Origin: Mycolicibacterium austroafricanum
GTDB taxonomy: Bacteria > Actinomycetota > Actinomycetes > Mycobacteriales > Mycobacteriaceae
Reading direction: 5' to 3'
NCBI RefSeq assembly: GCF_000612725.1
Contig: NZ_HG964453.1
Coordinates: 546,106 to 610,105 of the forward strand
Length of the DNA stretch: 64,000 nt
Shown one piece after another: positions 7,443 through 15,271 of this stretch. A model generated the notes under the pieces. The model saw only the letters and a program-made list of their open reading frames with translations, had not been told where the DNA came from and ran no database searches. Every line of letters starts with the position of its first letter. Position 1 is the stretch's first letter. The position numbers and the translations under genes were made by a program.

Positions 7443-9284
7443 ATCAGCAGCTTCGCCGACAAGACGTTCACTGCGCCGGCGCAGATTCGGAACTTCTGCA
7501 TCATCGCCCACATCGACCACGGAAAGTCCACCCTGGCCGACCGGATGCTGCAGCTCACCGGTGTGGTCGACGAGCGCTCGATGCGGGCGCAGTACCTGGA
7601 CCGGATGGACATCGAGCGTGAGCGCGGGATCACGATCAAGGCGCAGAACGTGCGGCTGCCGTGGGTGGTCAACGGTGAGGAGTTCGTGCTGCATTTGATT
7701 GACACGCCTGGCCATGTTGATTTCACCTATGAGGTGTCCCGCGCGCTGGAGGCGTGCGAGGGCGCGGTGCTGCTGGTCGACGCCGCCCAGGGCATCGAAG
7801 CGCAGACGCTGGCGAACCTGTATCTGGCGCTCGACCGCGACCTGACGATCATCCCGGTGCTGAACAAGATCGATCTGCCCGCCGCAGACCCGGACCGGTA
7901 CGCCGCCGAGATCGCCCACATCATCGGCTGCGAGCCCGAGGACGTGTTGCGGGTGTCGGGCAAGACGGGTGAGGGTGTGGCCGAGCTGCTCGACCACGTG
8001 GTGCGGGAGATCCCGGCGCCGCAGGGCGACCCGGACGCGCCTGCCCGCGCGATGATCTTCGACTCGGTCTACGACATCTACCGCGGCGTGGTGACCTACG
8101 TGCGGGTGGTGGACGGGAAGATCACCCCGCGCGAGCGCATCGCGATGATGTCGACCGGCGCCACCCACGAACTGCTCGAGGTGGGCATCGTCTCACCCGA
8201 GCCCAAGCCCTCCGACGGCCTCGGCGTCGGCGAGGTCGGTTACCTCATCACCGGTGTGAAGGACGTGCGCCAGTCCAAGGTCGGCGACACGGTGACGACG
8301 GCACGTAACGGCGCCAAGGAAGCGTTGACCGGCTACCGGGAGCCCAGGCCGATGGTCTACTCGGGCCTGTATCCGGTCGACGGCTCGGACTACCCGGTGT
8401 TGCGCGAGGCGCTGGACAAGCTGCAACTCAACGACGCGGCGCTGACGTACGAACCCGAGACGTCGGTGGCGCTCGGGTTCGGGTTCCGCTGCGGGTTCCT
8501 CGGGCTGCTGCACATGGAGATCACCCGGGAACGCCTGGAACGCGAGTTCAACCTGGACCTGATCTCGACCGCGCCGAACGTGGTCTACCGCGTCGTCAAG
8601 GACGACGGGACCGAGATCATCGTCACCAACCCCTCGGACTGGCCGGAGGGCAAGGTGCGGTCGGTGTTCGAGCCGGTGGTCAAGACGACGGTCATCGCGC
8701 CCAGCGAGTTCATCGGCACGATCATGGAGCTGTGCCAGTCGCGGCGCGGTGAACTCGGCGGCATGGACTACCTGTCGCCCGAGCGCGTCGAGCTGCGCTA
8801 CACCATGCCGCTGGGCGAGATCATCTTCGACTTCTTCGACTCGCTGAAATCGCGCACCCGCGGCTACGCCAGCCTGGACTACGAGGAGGCAGGCGAGCAG
8901 GAGGCCGACCTGGTCAAGGTCGACATCCTGCTGCAGGGCGAGGCCGTCGACGCGTTCTCGGCGATCGTGCACAAGGACGGGGCCTCGGCCTACGGCAACA
9001 AGATGACCACCAAGCTCAAGGAGCTCATCCCGCGCCAGCAGTTCGAGGTGCCCGTGCAGGCCGCCGTCGGCTCGAGAATCATTGCCCGCGAGAACATTCG
9101 GGCGATCCGCAAGGATGTGCTGTCCAAGTGCTACGGCGGTGACATCACCCGTAAGCGCAAGCTGCTGGAAAAGCAGAAGGAAGGCAAGAAGCGGATGAAG
9201 ACCATCGGCCGGGTCGACGTCCCGCAGGAGGCCTTCGTCGCCGCGCTGTCCACCGAATCCACCGCGGACAAGCCGAAGAAATGA
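7443..9284 (+). CDS. lepA: Elongation factor 4 (LepA), ribosomal back-translocase GTPase
   Basis: A translational GTPase of 613 residues from the conserved 'SSFADKTFTAPAQIRNFCIIAHIDHGKST'. It has G1 AHIDHGKS (22-29), switch I 'RERGITIK', G3 'DTPGH', G4 'NKID' and the LepA-specific C-terminal 'ALSTEST' end after 'KCYGGDITRKRKLLEKQKEGKKRMKTIG'. LepA acts on stalled or mistranslocated ribosomes. The start is problematic. The only strong Shine-Dalgarno, AGGAG (7432-7436), sits six bases before ATC at 7443, with an ATT at 7437. Canonical GTG codons lie at 7326 and 7380, but both precede or fall inside the predicted promoter. The coordinates given use the ATC; an annotation starting at 7380 or 7326 is possible. 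The next gene overlaps its stop by ATGA. Confidence 0.93.
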   Translation: MSSFADKTFTAPAQIRNFCIIAHIDHGKSTLADRMLQLTGVVDERSMRAQYLDRMDIERERGITIKAQNVRLPWVVNGEEFVLHLIDTPGHVDFTYEVSRALEACEGAVLLVDAAQGIEAQTLANLYLALDRDLTIIPVLNKIDLPAADPDRYAAEIAHIIGCEPEDVLRVSGKTGEGVAELLDHVVREIPAPQGDPDAPARAMIFDSVYDIYRGVVTYVRVVDGKITPRERIAMMSTGATHELLEVGIVSPEPKPSDGLGVGEVGYLITGVKDVRQSKVGDTVTTARNGAKEALTGYREPRPMVYSGLYPVDGSDYPVLREALDKLQLNDAALTYEPETSVALGFGFRCGFLGLLHMEITRERLEREFNLDLISTAPNVVYRVVKDDGTEIIVTNPSDWPEGKVRSVFEPVVKTTVIAPSEFIGTIMELCQSRRGELGGMDYLSPERVELRYTMPLGEIIFDFFDSLKSRTRGYASLDYEEAGEQEADLVKVDILLQGEAVDAFSAIVHKDGASAYGNKMTTKLKELIPRQQFEVPVQAAVGSRIIARENIRAIRKDVLSKCYGGDITRKRKLLEKQKEGKKRMKTIGRVDVPQEAFVAALSTESTADKPKK

Positions 9285-9991
9285 CGCGCAGGTGGCGCCG
9301 CGGCGTGGCTCTTGCCGGGCTCGCGGTGTCACTGTGGGCGACCGCATGCACCAGCACCGTGGACGGCACCGCGGTGCGGCCCGACGCCGCCCCGTCGGCG
9401 GTGGCGGGCGTGCTGACCGAGCGTGACCTCGATGCCGTGCTGCTCGACAGCGCCGAGATCGCCGCGCTGCTGAACAGTCCCGACATCGAGGTCACCGACG
9501 AAATCGACGAGATGACCGACACTTCCGCCGATGTCTCCCACCCCGAATGTCTCGGCGCGCTCTACACCGCCGAAGACCCGGTGTACGAGTCCACCGGGTA
9601 CACCGCCGTGCTCACCCGACTGGCCAGTGAGCCGGGTGACGACAACGAACACTGGGTCGAAGAGAGCGCGGTGCTGGTGCCGACCGCCGAGGACGCCGAG
9701 CAGTTCGTGGAGCGGTCGGCCCGCGAGTGGGACGACTGCGCGGGCCGGCAGGTCTCGATCAGCGACGGCGAGGAGTGGTTCGACTGAGAGCTGGACGCGG
9801 TGGTGCGGGACGGCGGGATGGTGAGCCAGCAGTCGACAATCCTGGACTCGATCGACTGGCAGTGTCAGCACACCGTCGTCTCCGTCTCGAACCTGATCAT
9901 CGAGGCGTCGGTGTGCGCCGAGCGCATCCACGACGAGGCGACGACGGTGGTGGCCGAGATGATCGCCAAAGCTTCCGCGCGCACGCGGTGA
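9281..9991 (+). pseudogene. lppR-like lipoprotein with PknH-sensor-like domain, interrupted by one in-frame stop
   Basis: The reading frame starts with a signal peptide and lipobox cysteine (C23, 'WATACTST'). It then runs through 'EIDEMTDTSADVSHPECLGALYTAEDPVY', typical of the extracytoplasmic sensor domain also found in PknH, and hits TGA at 9785-9787. In the same frame after the stop the domain continues to 9991 with 'ELDAV...WQCQHTVVSVSNLIIEASVCAERI'. The intact paralogue at 10856-11581 has 'YLWELDAA' at the equivalent site, so the tryptophan codon TGG has become TGA. The product would lose two of the conserved cysteines. Its position after lepA matches M. tuberculosis lppR (Rv2403c). A sequencing error or readthrough is possible. 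Confidence 0.8.
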
Positions 9992-10086
9992 CGACGGCCT
10001 GGGGATCCCGCCCGCACACCGCCCGGCGGCGTCTCGGAAAACCCGAAGCGGTCGCGCGTCGCGGCCCGGCATGCTATCGAAGGAGT

Positions 10087-10830
10087 ATGTCGGGGAATCT
10101 GGCGGCGGCGGCAGCAGCCGCGGCGTGCGCGTGCGTCGCACTGTCGGGCTGCACCGGCGTTCCCGCCGACGAGCGCCCCGTGGTGCGGATCGTCGAGGCC
10201 GCCCAACCCTCACCGGCGATCCCGCTCGGTCCGTTCCTGCCCACCGGGCAGGAGTTGGCCACCCTGCTGGCCACCGGGCCGAACGGGCTGCTCGGCCGGC
10301 CGGTCGAAGGTGACGCCGACGTGTTGTTGCGCAGTGTCGCCGACGCCCAGGTGGCGCCGGCGGAGTGCGTGAGCGCCGCCTACCGGATGCAGGAGATCGT
10401 GTACGACACCAGTCCGGTCCAGTCGGTGGCCAGCAACACGTGGGCCGGCGGCGGTTTCGACGGTCCGCCGGTGTCGGGGTTCTTCGGCGTCGTGCAGATG
10501 ACCGACCCCGGCGCCGCCCAGGAGTTCTTCGCCTCGCTCACCGACCAGTGGCGCCGCTGTAACGGCCAGACCGTCTCCCTGCAGTCACCGGATCACGGCG
10601 CAGGCGAGATGAGCCGGATCACCGGGGTCGCGTTCGACCAGCGGGTGGTGTCGGCGCACGTGCTGCACGCCTCGGGTGGGACGGAGTCCCCGACGGGCAT
10701 GCGCGCCGTCGGTCTGGCGGGCGACTGCATCGTGGAGGTGGAGCTCATCGACCCCCGCGCGGCGGCGGATGGGCGGTCCGCGGTGGCTGTCGCCGACGCG
10801 ATCCTGGACAAGATCGCCGCGGTGCGCTGA
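10087..10830 (+). CDS. Secreted lipoprotein with PknH-sensor-like domain (paralogue 2)
   Basis: A 247-residue predicted lipoprotein. It has a good AAGGAG Shine-Dalgarno just before the ATG, a hydrophobic alanine-rich signal and the lipobox LSGC with C22 as the lipidated residue. The mature part ('LPTGQELATLLATG', 'CVSAAYRMQEIVYDTSPVQSVASNTW', 'CNGQTVSL', 'GDCIVEVEL') is a divergent version of the sensor domain seen in the flanking lipoproteins. It keeps paired cysteines likely to form disulfides. It lies between two closer paralogues, so the three arose by tandem duplication. Function is unknown; ligand binding at the cell envelope is inferred from the PknH family. Confidence 0.82.
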   Translation: MSGNLAAAAAAAACACVALSGCTGVPADERPVVRIVEAAQPSPAIPLGPFLPTGQELATLLATGPNGLLGRPVEGDADVLLRSVADAQVAPAECVSAAYRMQEIVYDTSPVQSVASNTWAGGGFDGPPVSGFFGVVQMTDPGAAQEFFASLTDQWRRCNGQTVSLQSPDHGAGEMSRITGVAFDQRVVSAHVLHASGGTESPTGMRAVGLAGDCIVEVELIDPRAAADGRSAVAVADAILDKIAAVR

Positions 10831-10855
10831 CGGCTCCGCCGCCGGGTGGCAGTCC

Positions 10856-11581
10856 ATGGCAGACAATGGCTTGGTGAACAACGTCGGCGCAGTCCGTTGC
10901 GCCTACGCCGCCGGAGCCGGGCTCGCCGCATCGGTGCTGCTCTGCGCGTGTGTGAGCACAGTGGAGGGGGCCGCGGTGCGCCACCCGGGCGCGGCCACAC
11001 TCGACGTCCCGCCGCTCGACGAAGCCGCACTGGAACGGGTGCTGCTGAGCGTCGACGAACTCAACTCCATCATGGGTTCGATACGGATGAAGGTCTCCAG
11101 CGAGCTCGACGAGATGACCGACCACACCGCCGAGGTGTCGAACCCGGACTGCCTCGGTACGGTGTACGCCGCCGAGGAACCGGCATACGCGGGCACCGGT
11201 TGGACGGCCGTGCGGGACCAGGTGGCGCGTGAACCCGACGGCGACAACGACCACTGGGTGGAACAGACCGCGGTGATCTACCCGGCGGCCAGGAACGCAC
11301 AGGACTTTTTCGACCGTTCGTCGGTCACCTGGCAGGACTGCGCCAACGCCACGATCACGACCGGCGACGGCGACTACCTGTGGGAGCTCGACGCCGCCCA
11401 GGTCGACGACACAGTGCTCACCCAGCGGGTTACGCAGGACGGCGCCGACGGTTGGGCCTGCCAGCACGCGCTGTCAGTGGTGTCGAATCTGACGGTCGAG
11501 GCGTGGGCGTGCGGATACAGCATCAGCGACGAGGCGGCCGAGATCGCCGTCGCGATGATCGAGAACGCGGCGACGAAGTAG
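10856..11581 (+). CDS. Secreted lipoprotein with PknH-sensor-like domain (paralogue 3)
   Basis: A 241-residue predicted lipoprotein with signal peptide and lipobox cysteine at about C32 ('LLCAC'). The domain 'LSVDELNSIMGSIRMKV...EMTDHTAEVSNPDCLGTVYAAEEPAY...DNDHWVEQTAV...WQDCAN' and 'WACQHALSVVSNLTVEAWACGYSISDEA' is intact, with four conserved cysteines. It is clearly the closest relative of the broken gene at 9281, sharing blocks such as 'DEIDEMTD/ELDEMTDH'. The ATG at 10856 was chosen; a GTG at 10874 would give a more compact signal peptide. Role is unknown, presumably envelope sensing or binding. It may cover for the broken paralogue. Confidence 0.83.
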   Translation: MADNGLVNNVGAVRCAYAAGAGLAASVLLCACVSTVEGAAVRHPGAATLDVPPLDEAALERVLLSVDELNSIMGSIRMKVSSELDEMTDHTAEVSNPDCLGTVYAAEEPAYAGTGWTAVRDQVAREPDGDNDHWVEQTAVIYPAARNAQDFFDRSSVTWQDCANATITTGDGDYLWELDAAQVDDTVLTQRVTQDGADGWACQHALSVVSNLTVEAWACGYSISDEAAEIAVAMIENAATK

Positions 11582-11606
11582 GGGCGTTCAGGACGCGAGG
11601 GCCCCG

Positions 11607-13613
11607 TTATACGGGGGCGTTCGCCGGCTGGAACACCCCGGAGCTGTCGGCCTCTTCCTCGGCGCGGATCACGTGCACCACGGCGTTGATCAGCGCCAGG
11701 TGGGTGAACGCCTGCGGGAAGTTGCCCAGGTGCCGCCCGGTGCGCGGTTCGATCTCCTCGGCGTAGAGGTGCAGCGGGCTGGCGAACGACAGCAGCCGCT
11801 CACACAGATGCCGGGCCCGATGGATCTCGCCGATCTCGACCAGCGCCGACACCAGCCAGAACGAGCAGATCGTGAACGTGCCCTCTTCGCCGGACAGCCC
11901 GTCGTCGGTCTCCTCGACCCGGTAGCGCAGCACCAGGCCCTCTTCGGTCAGCTCGTCGGCGATGGCCAGCACCGTCGCCCGGATCCGCGGATCGTCGGGT
12001 GGCAGGAACCGGGTCAGCACCGCCAACAGCAGTGACGCGTCCAGCGCGTCGTGCCCGTAGCGCTGGGTCAGCACACCGCGCTCGTCGACGCCGTGTTCGA
12101 GGATGTCGGCCTTGATCTCCTCGGCGATCGCGCGCCACTGCTGGGCGTAGGACTTCTCGCCCTCGAACTCGGCGAGCTTGGCGCCCCGGTCGAGCGCCAC
12201 CCAGCACATGATCTTGCTGGAGGTGAAGTGCTGCGGTTCTCCGCGCACCTCCCAGATGCCGCGGTCGGGCTCGCGCCAGTGCTTGACCGCCTCCTCGACC
12301 TGTTCCTTGAGCACCGGCCACAGTGTCTCGGGGATCTGCTCGCGCGACTTGGTGTGCAGGTAGACCGAATCGAGCATGGTGCCCCAGATGTCGTGCTGCA
12401 TCTGGTTGTAGGCGCCGTTGCCGATGCGGACCGGTCGGGCGTTGTCGTAGCCCGACAGGTGGTTGAGCTCCTCCTCGACCAGGCTGCGTTCCCCGCCGAC
12501 GCCGTACATCACCTGCAGCGGGTGCCGGTCTCCGTTGTTGGCGCCCGACACGTCGGCGATGAACGCGAAGAAGTCGTCGGCCTCGCGGTCCAGGCCCAGC
12601 GTGTACAAGCCCCAGAGTGCGAACGTGGAGTCGCGCACCCAGGCGTAGCGGTAGTCCCAGTTGCGTTCGCCTTGAGGACTCTCCGGCAGCGACGTGGTCG
12701 GCGCGGCGAGCAGCGCGCCGGTCGGGGAGTAGGTCAGACCCTTCAGCGTCAGCGCACTGCGTTGCAGGTAGGCCCGCCACGGGTGGTCGGGGAAGTCACC
12801 GACGTTGATCCACTGGCGCCAGCATTCGCTGGTCGTCCACATCTTGTCGGCGGCCTCCTGGTAGTTCTGAGGCGCCGGGTGCTTGGACCAGCTCAGCGCG
12901 ACGAAGACGTTGTCCCCTTCCTTCAAACGGGTCCGGGCCCGGGCCTCCCGACCCTCCAGACCGATCCGCAGATTGGTGGTCAGCCGCAGCGTCGGATGGG
13001 AGTCCGGGTTCTTGGTGGCCCGCGCGATGGCCTCGCCGTAGGCCTGCGCCGAATACTCCCAGTGCGCGCTGGTGCGGTGGTAGTCGAACGACGGCTCGCA
13101 GCTCATCACCAGTTCCACCGTGCCGCTGACGCACCGGACGGTGCGCAGCAGGATGTGCTCGGCATCCCAGTCCATCGGCGTGCGGCGGTGGGTCCGGGAG
13201 CGGGTGTCGAGATCGTGCCACGGTCCCATCACGAGGGCGTCGCGCACGATCACCCAGCCGGTGGGGGTCTGCCAGGTGGTCTCCAGGATCAGGCTGCCGG
13301 GCAGATAGCGCCGCGCCGCGGGCACCGACACCCCGTACGGACCGAGCCGGAAGTGGCCGGCGCCGCGGTCCAGGATCGCGCCGAACACGCTGGGCGAGTC
13401 GGGCCGCGGCACGCACAGCCACTCCACCGAGCCGGCCGACGAGATCAGGCACTGCGTTTCGCAGTCGGACAGGAACGCGTAGTCGGCGATCGGCGGGAAC
13501 GGGTTGCGCAGCGGCCCGGAGCTGGGATACGCCGCCGGGCTGGACAGCGCGAACGCCCCTCCGTCACCGTTGGGGGACACGCCGTCGGAGGTCTCGGTCT
13601 GCGGCAGAACCAT
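11607..13613 (-). CDS. treH: Glycoside hydrolase family 15 protein, probable trehalase
   Basis: A 668-residue cytoplasmic GH15 enzyme. The N-terminal beta-sandwich begins 'YAFLSDCETQCLISSAGSVEWLCVPRPDSPSVFGAILD'. The (alpha/alpha)6 barrel carries 'GERNWDYRYAWVRDSTF' near residue 315, 'NQMQHDIWGTMLDSVY' and the C-terminal 'EEGTFTICSFWLVSALVEIG'. Mycobacterial members with this layout (Rv2402 in M. tuberculosis) hydrolyse alpha,alpha-trehalose to two glucose units and, unusually, need phosphate and Mg2+. Position between lppR and the sulfate operon matches. It converges on the lipoprotein gene with 25 bp between stops. Trehalase is favoured over glucoamylase from synteny. Confidence 0.88.
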   Translation of the reverse strand: MVLPQTETSDGVSPNGDGGAFALSSPAAYPSSGPLRNPFPPIADYAFLSDCETQCLISSAGSVEWLCVPRPDSPSVFGAILDRGAGHFRLGPYGVSVPAARRYLPGSLILETTWQTPTGWVIVRDALVMGPWHDLDTRSRTHRRTPMDWDAEHILLRTVRCVSGTVELVMSCEPSFDYHRTSAHWEYSAQAYGEAIARATKNPDSHPTLRLTTNLRIGLEGREARARTRLKEGDNVFVALSWSKHPAPQNYQEAADKMWTTSECWRQWINVGDFPDHPWRAYLQRSALTLKGLTYSPTGALLAAPTTSLPESPQGERNWDYRYAWVRDSTFALWGLYTLGLDREADDFFAFIADVSGANNGDRHPLQVMYGVGGERSLVEEELNHLSGYDNARPVRIGNGAYNQMQHDIWGTMLDSVYLHTKSREQIPETLWPVLKEQVEEAVKHWREPDRGIWEVRGEPQHFTSSKIMCWVALDRGAKLAEFEGEKSYAQQWRAIAEEIKADILEHGVDERGVLTQRYGHDALDASLLLAVLTRFLPPDDPRIRATVLAIADELTEEGLVLRYRVEETDDGLSGEEGTFTICSFWLVSALVEIGEIHRARHLCERLLSFASPLHLYAEEIEPRTGRHLGNFPQAFTHLALINAVVHVIRAEEEADSSGVFQPANAPV

Positions 13614-13698
13614 TTGCTCATCATCGACTGCGGGATACCTCGGCGTCTACTGGGACACCCCGTGCCCTGCATTGTCCTGCTGCGCATACCCTGGCCGG

Positions 13699-13905
13699 GT
13701 GGACAGCTTCCTCAACTGGTGGGACGGGGTGGAGCTGTGGCTGTCCGGGCTGCCGTTCCTGGCGCAGACGGTGGTGGTGATGCCGGTGGTGCTGGCGCTG
13801 GCCTATGTGACCGCGGTGATTCTGGACCATCTTCTGGGGAACGGCATCAGGATCCTGCACCGGATCAGACACGTCGACGACGACAGAGAGGGTGGCGATC
13901 TATGA
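13699..13905 (+). CDS. Small conserved membrane protein (Rv2401A-like)
   Basis: A 68-residue protein starting at GTG 13699 ('VDSFLNWWDGVELWLSGLPF'). One long hydrophobic helix (about residues 18-42) is followed by a charged tail ending 'RHVDDDREGGDL'. It fits the small membrane protein found between treH and subI in mycobacteria. The stop overlaps the next tiny gene by four bases, so the pair is probably translated together. A -10-like CATACC lies shortly upstream, so a leaderless or near-leaderless transcript is possible. Function unknown. Confidence 0.65.
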   Translation: MDSFLNWWDGVELWLSGLPFLAQTVVVMPVVLALAYVTAVILDHLLGNGIRILHRIRHVDDDREGGDL

Positions 13906-13988
13906 GCGGGATGCCGCGTTCGCGGGTCACCCTCGTGCTGGTGGCGCTGATCGTGCTCGTCGTCGTGATGTGGTTCGTCACGCGCTGA
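13902..13988 (+). CDS. 28-residue single-helix membrane peptide
   Basis: The ATG at 13902 overlaps the stop of the preceding small membrane gene (ATGA). It encodes a short basic head ('MSGMPRSR') and one hydrophobic helix ending 'VMWFVTR'. The translational coupling to the Rv2401A-like gene and the clean membrane-peptide composition support it as real, although its length makes chance possible. No function can be assigned; it could be a small subunit partner of the preceding protein. Confidence 0.5.
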   Translation: MSGMPRSRVTLVLVALIVLVVVMWFVTR

Positions 13989-14021
13989 AATACCGGCGAC
14001 GACCCGCACGGTCGCCTCTGT

Positions 14022-14027
14022 TACGCT
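14022..14027 (+). promoter_or_regulatory. -10 element of a leaderless sulfate-operon transcript
   Basis: TACGCT fits TANNNT and is followed after seven bases by the ATG of the polycysteine peptide at 14035. This is the standard spacing for a mycobacterial leaderless mRNA in which the A of ATG is the transcription start. Confidence 0.6.
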
Positions 14028-14034
14028 TCGCGCC

Positions 14035-14127
14035 ATGCAATCGGCGTCCGGCAACAAGAGCGGCCACATCGTGGCCCTCATCGCCGTGGGTCTGTGCGCC
14101 GTTGCCGATGTCTGTTGTTGTCGCTGA
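14035..14127 (+). CDS. Polycysteine leader peptide (cysteine-responsive attenuator)
   Basis: A 30-codon reading frame that starts at a leaderless-type ATG and ends with three consecutive TGT codons, then CGC and TGA. A fourth cysteine codon lies six codons earlier. Leaderless polycysteine short ORFs are known in mycobacteria to act as cysteine-responsive attenuators of downstream sulfur genes. When cysteinyl-tRNA is scarce, ribosomes stall in the Cys run and change the RNA fold. Here the next gene is subI, the sulfate-binding protein, separated by a hairpin that contains the subI Shine-Dalgarno. The expected logic is low cysteine, stalling, freed ribosome site and more sulfate uptake. The peptide itself need have no other role. 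Confidence 0.85.
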   Translation: MQSASGNKSGHIVALIAVGLCAVADVCCCR

Positions 14128-14192
14128 CTCCCTGCCCGTTCGTGGTTCGGTGTCGGTGACGGCTGCGGCATACCTGCCTCAGTGCTGAGCCT

Positions 14193-14240
14193 GCCTTTCC
14201 GGAACGGTCACCACCACCGATATCCGACACCCGGAAAGGC
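14193..14240 (+). promoter_or_regulatory. Shine-Dalgarno-sequestering hairpin upstream of subI
   Basis: GCCTTTCCGG (14193-14202) is perfectly complementary to CCGGAAAGGC (14231-14240). The latter contains GGAAAGG, the Shine-Dalgarno six bases before the subI ATG. Within the loop, CGGT and ACCG can also pair. Competing pairings exist upstream: GGTGTCGG (14149-14156) with CCGACACC (14224-14231), and GGTGAC (14155-14160) with GTCACC (14207-14212). A ribosome stalled on the Cys codons at 14113-14121 sits just before these segments and could choose between folds. Confidence 0.7.
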
Positions 14241-14245
14241 CATCG

Positions 14246-15271
14246 ATGCGCAAGATCCTGAAATCCACGAGACGCTGGCGGACAGCGGCCGCACTCACGC
14301 TGTCGGCGGCGGTGCTGGCCGCCTGCGGCGGCGGCGCCAGTGATGTGGTGGGCGAGGAAGGCGGCAACAGCGACGCAGAGACCACGCTGACGCTGGTGGC
14401 GTTCGCGGTTCCCGAGCCGGGCTGGTCGAAGGTGTCACCTGCGTTCGCCGCCACCGAGGAGGGCAAGGGCGTCGCGGTCACGGGTTCCTACGGTGCCTCG
14501 GGAGACCAGTCCCGCGCCGTCGAGTCCGGCAAGCCCGCCGACATCGTGAACTTCTCGGTCGAACCCGACATCACCCGCCTGGTCAAGGCCGGCAAGGTCG
14601 ACGAGAACTGGAACGCCGGCCCCAACAAGGGCATCGCGTTCGGCTCGGTGGTCAGCTTCGCGGTGCGCCCCGGCAACCCCAAGAACATCCGCACCTGGGA
14701 CGACCTGCTGCAGCCGGGCATCGAGGTCATCACGCCGAGTCCGCTCAGCTCCGGCGCGGCCAAGTGGAACCTGCTCGCGCCGTACGCCTACGCCAGCAAC
14801 GGCGGCAAGGATCCGCAGGCCGGCATCGACTTCGTCAACAAGTTGGTCACCGAGCACGTCAAGCTGCGTCCCGGCTCGGGCCGTGAGGCCACCGACGTGT
14901 TCCGCCAGGGCAGCGGTGACGTGCTGCTGGCCTACGAGAACGAGGCGCTGAACTTCGACCTGGAACACGTCAACCCGGCGCAGACCTTCAAGATCGAGAA
15001 CCCGACCGCGGTGGTGAACACCAGCCAGCACCCGGACCAGGCCCAGGCGTTCGTGAACTTCCAGTTCACCCCGGAAGCCCAGAAGCTGTGGGCGGAAGCC
15101 AACTTCCGGCCGGTCGACCCGGCGGTGCTCGCCGAGTTCGCCGACAAGTTCCCCACGCCGGAGAAGCTGTGGACCATCGAGGACCTGGGTGGCTGGTCTA
15201 AGGTCGACTCCGAGCTGTTCGACAAGGAGAACGGCACGATCACGAAGATCTACAAGCAGGCCACTGGATGA
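14246..15271 (+). CDS. subI: Sulfate ABC transporter substrate-binding lipoprotein
   Basis: A 341-residue lipoprotein with signal peptide and lipobox cysteine C27 ('VLAACGGG'). The mature domain has the sulfate-binding family features: 'VTGSYGASGDQSRAVESGKPADIVNFS', 'VITPSPLSSGAAKWNLLAPYA', 'VLLAYENEALN' and 'VVNTSQHPDQAQAFVNFQFTPEAQKLWAEANFRPVDP'. It captures sulfate (or thiosulfate) outside the membrane for CysT/CysW/CysA. It is the first gene of the operon, preceded by the Cys leader peptide and the Shine-Dalgarno hairpin, and overlaps cysT by ATGA. Equivalent to M. tuberculosis subI (Rv2400c). Confidence 0.93.
   Translation: MRKILKSTRRWRTAAALTLSAAVLAACGGGASDVVGEEGGNSDAETTLTLVAFAVPEPGWSKVSPAFAATEEGKGVAVTGSYGASGDQSRAVESGKPADIVNFSVEPDITRLVKAGKVDENWNAGPNKGIAFGSVVSFAVRPGNPKNIRTWDDLLQPGIEVITPSPLSSGAAKWNLLAPYAYASNGGKDPQAGIDFVNKLVTEHVKLRPGSGREATDVFRQGSGDVLLAYENEALNFDLEHVNPAQTFKIENPTAVVNTSQHPDQAQAFVNFQFTPEAQKLWAEANFRPVDPAVLAEFADKFPTPEKLWTIEDLGGWSKVDSELFDKENGTITKIYKQATG

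Noticed and set aside
6696..8168. A 490-codon minus-strand frame running from the PemK-like gene through the start of lepA
   Set aside because: Only the last 203 codons show family similarity; the upstream part is the antisense of lepA.
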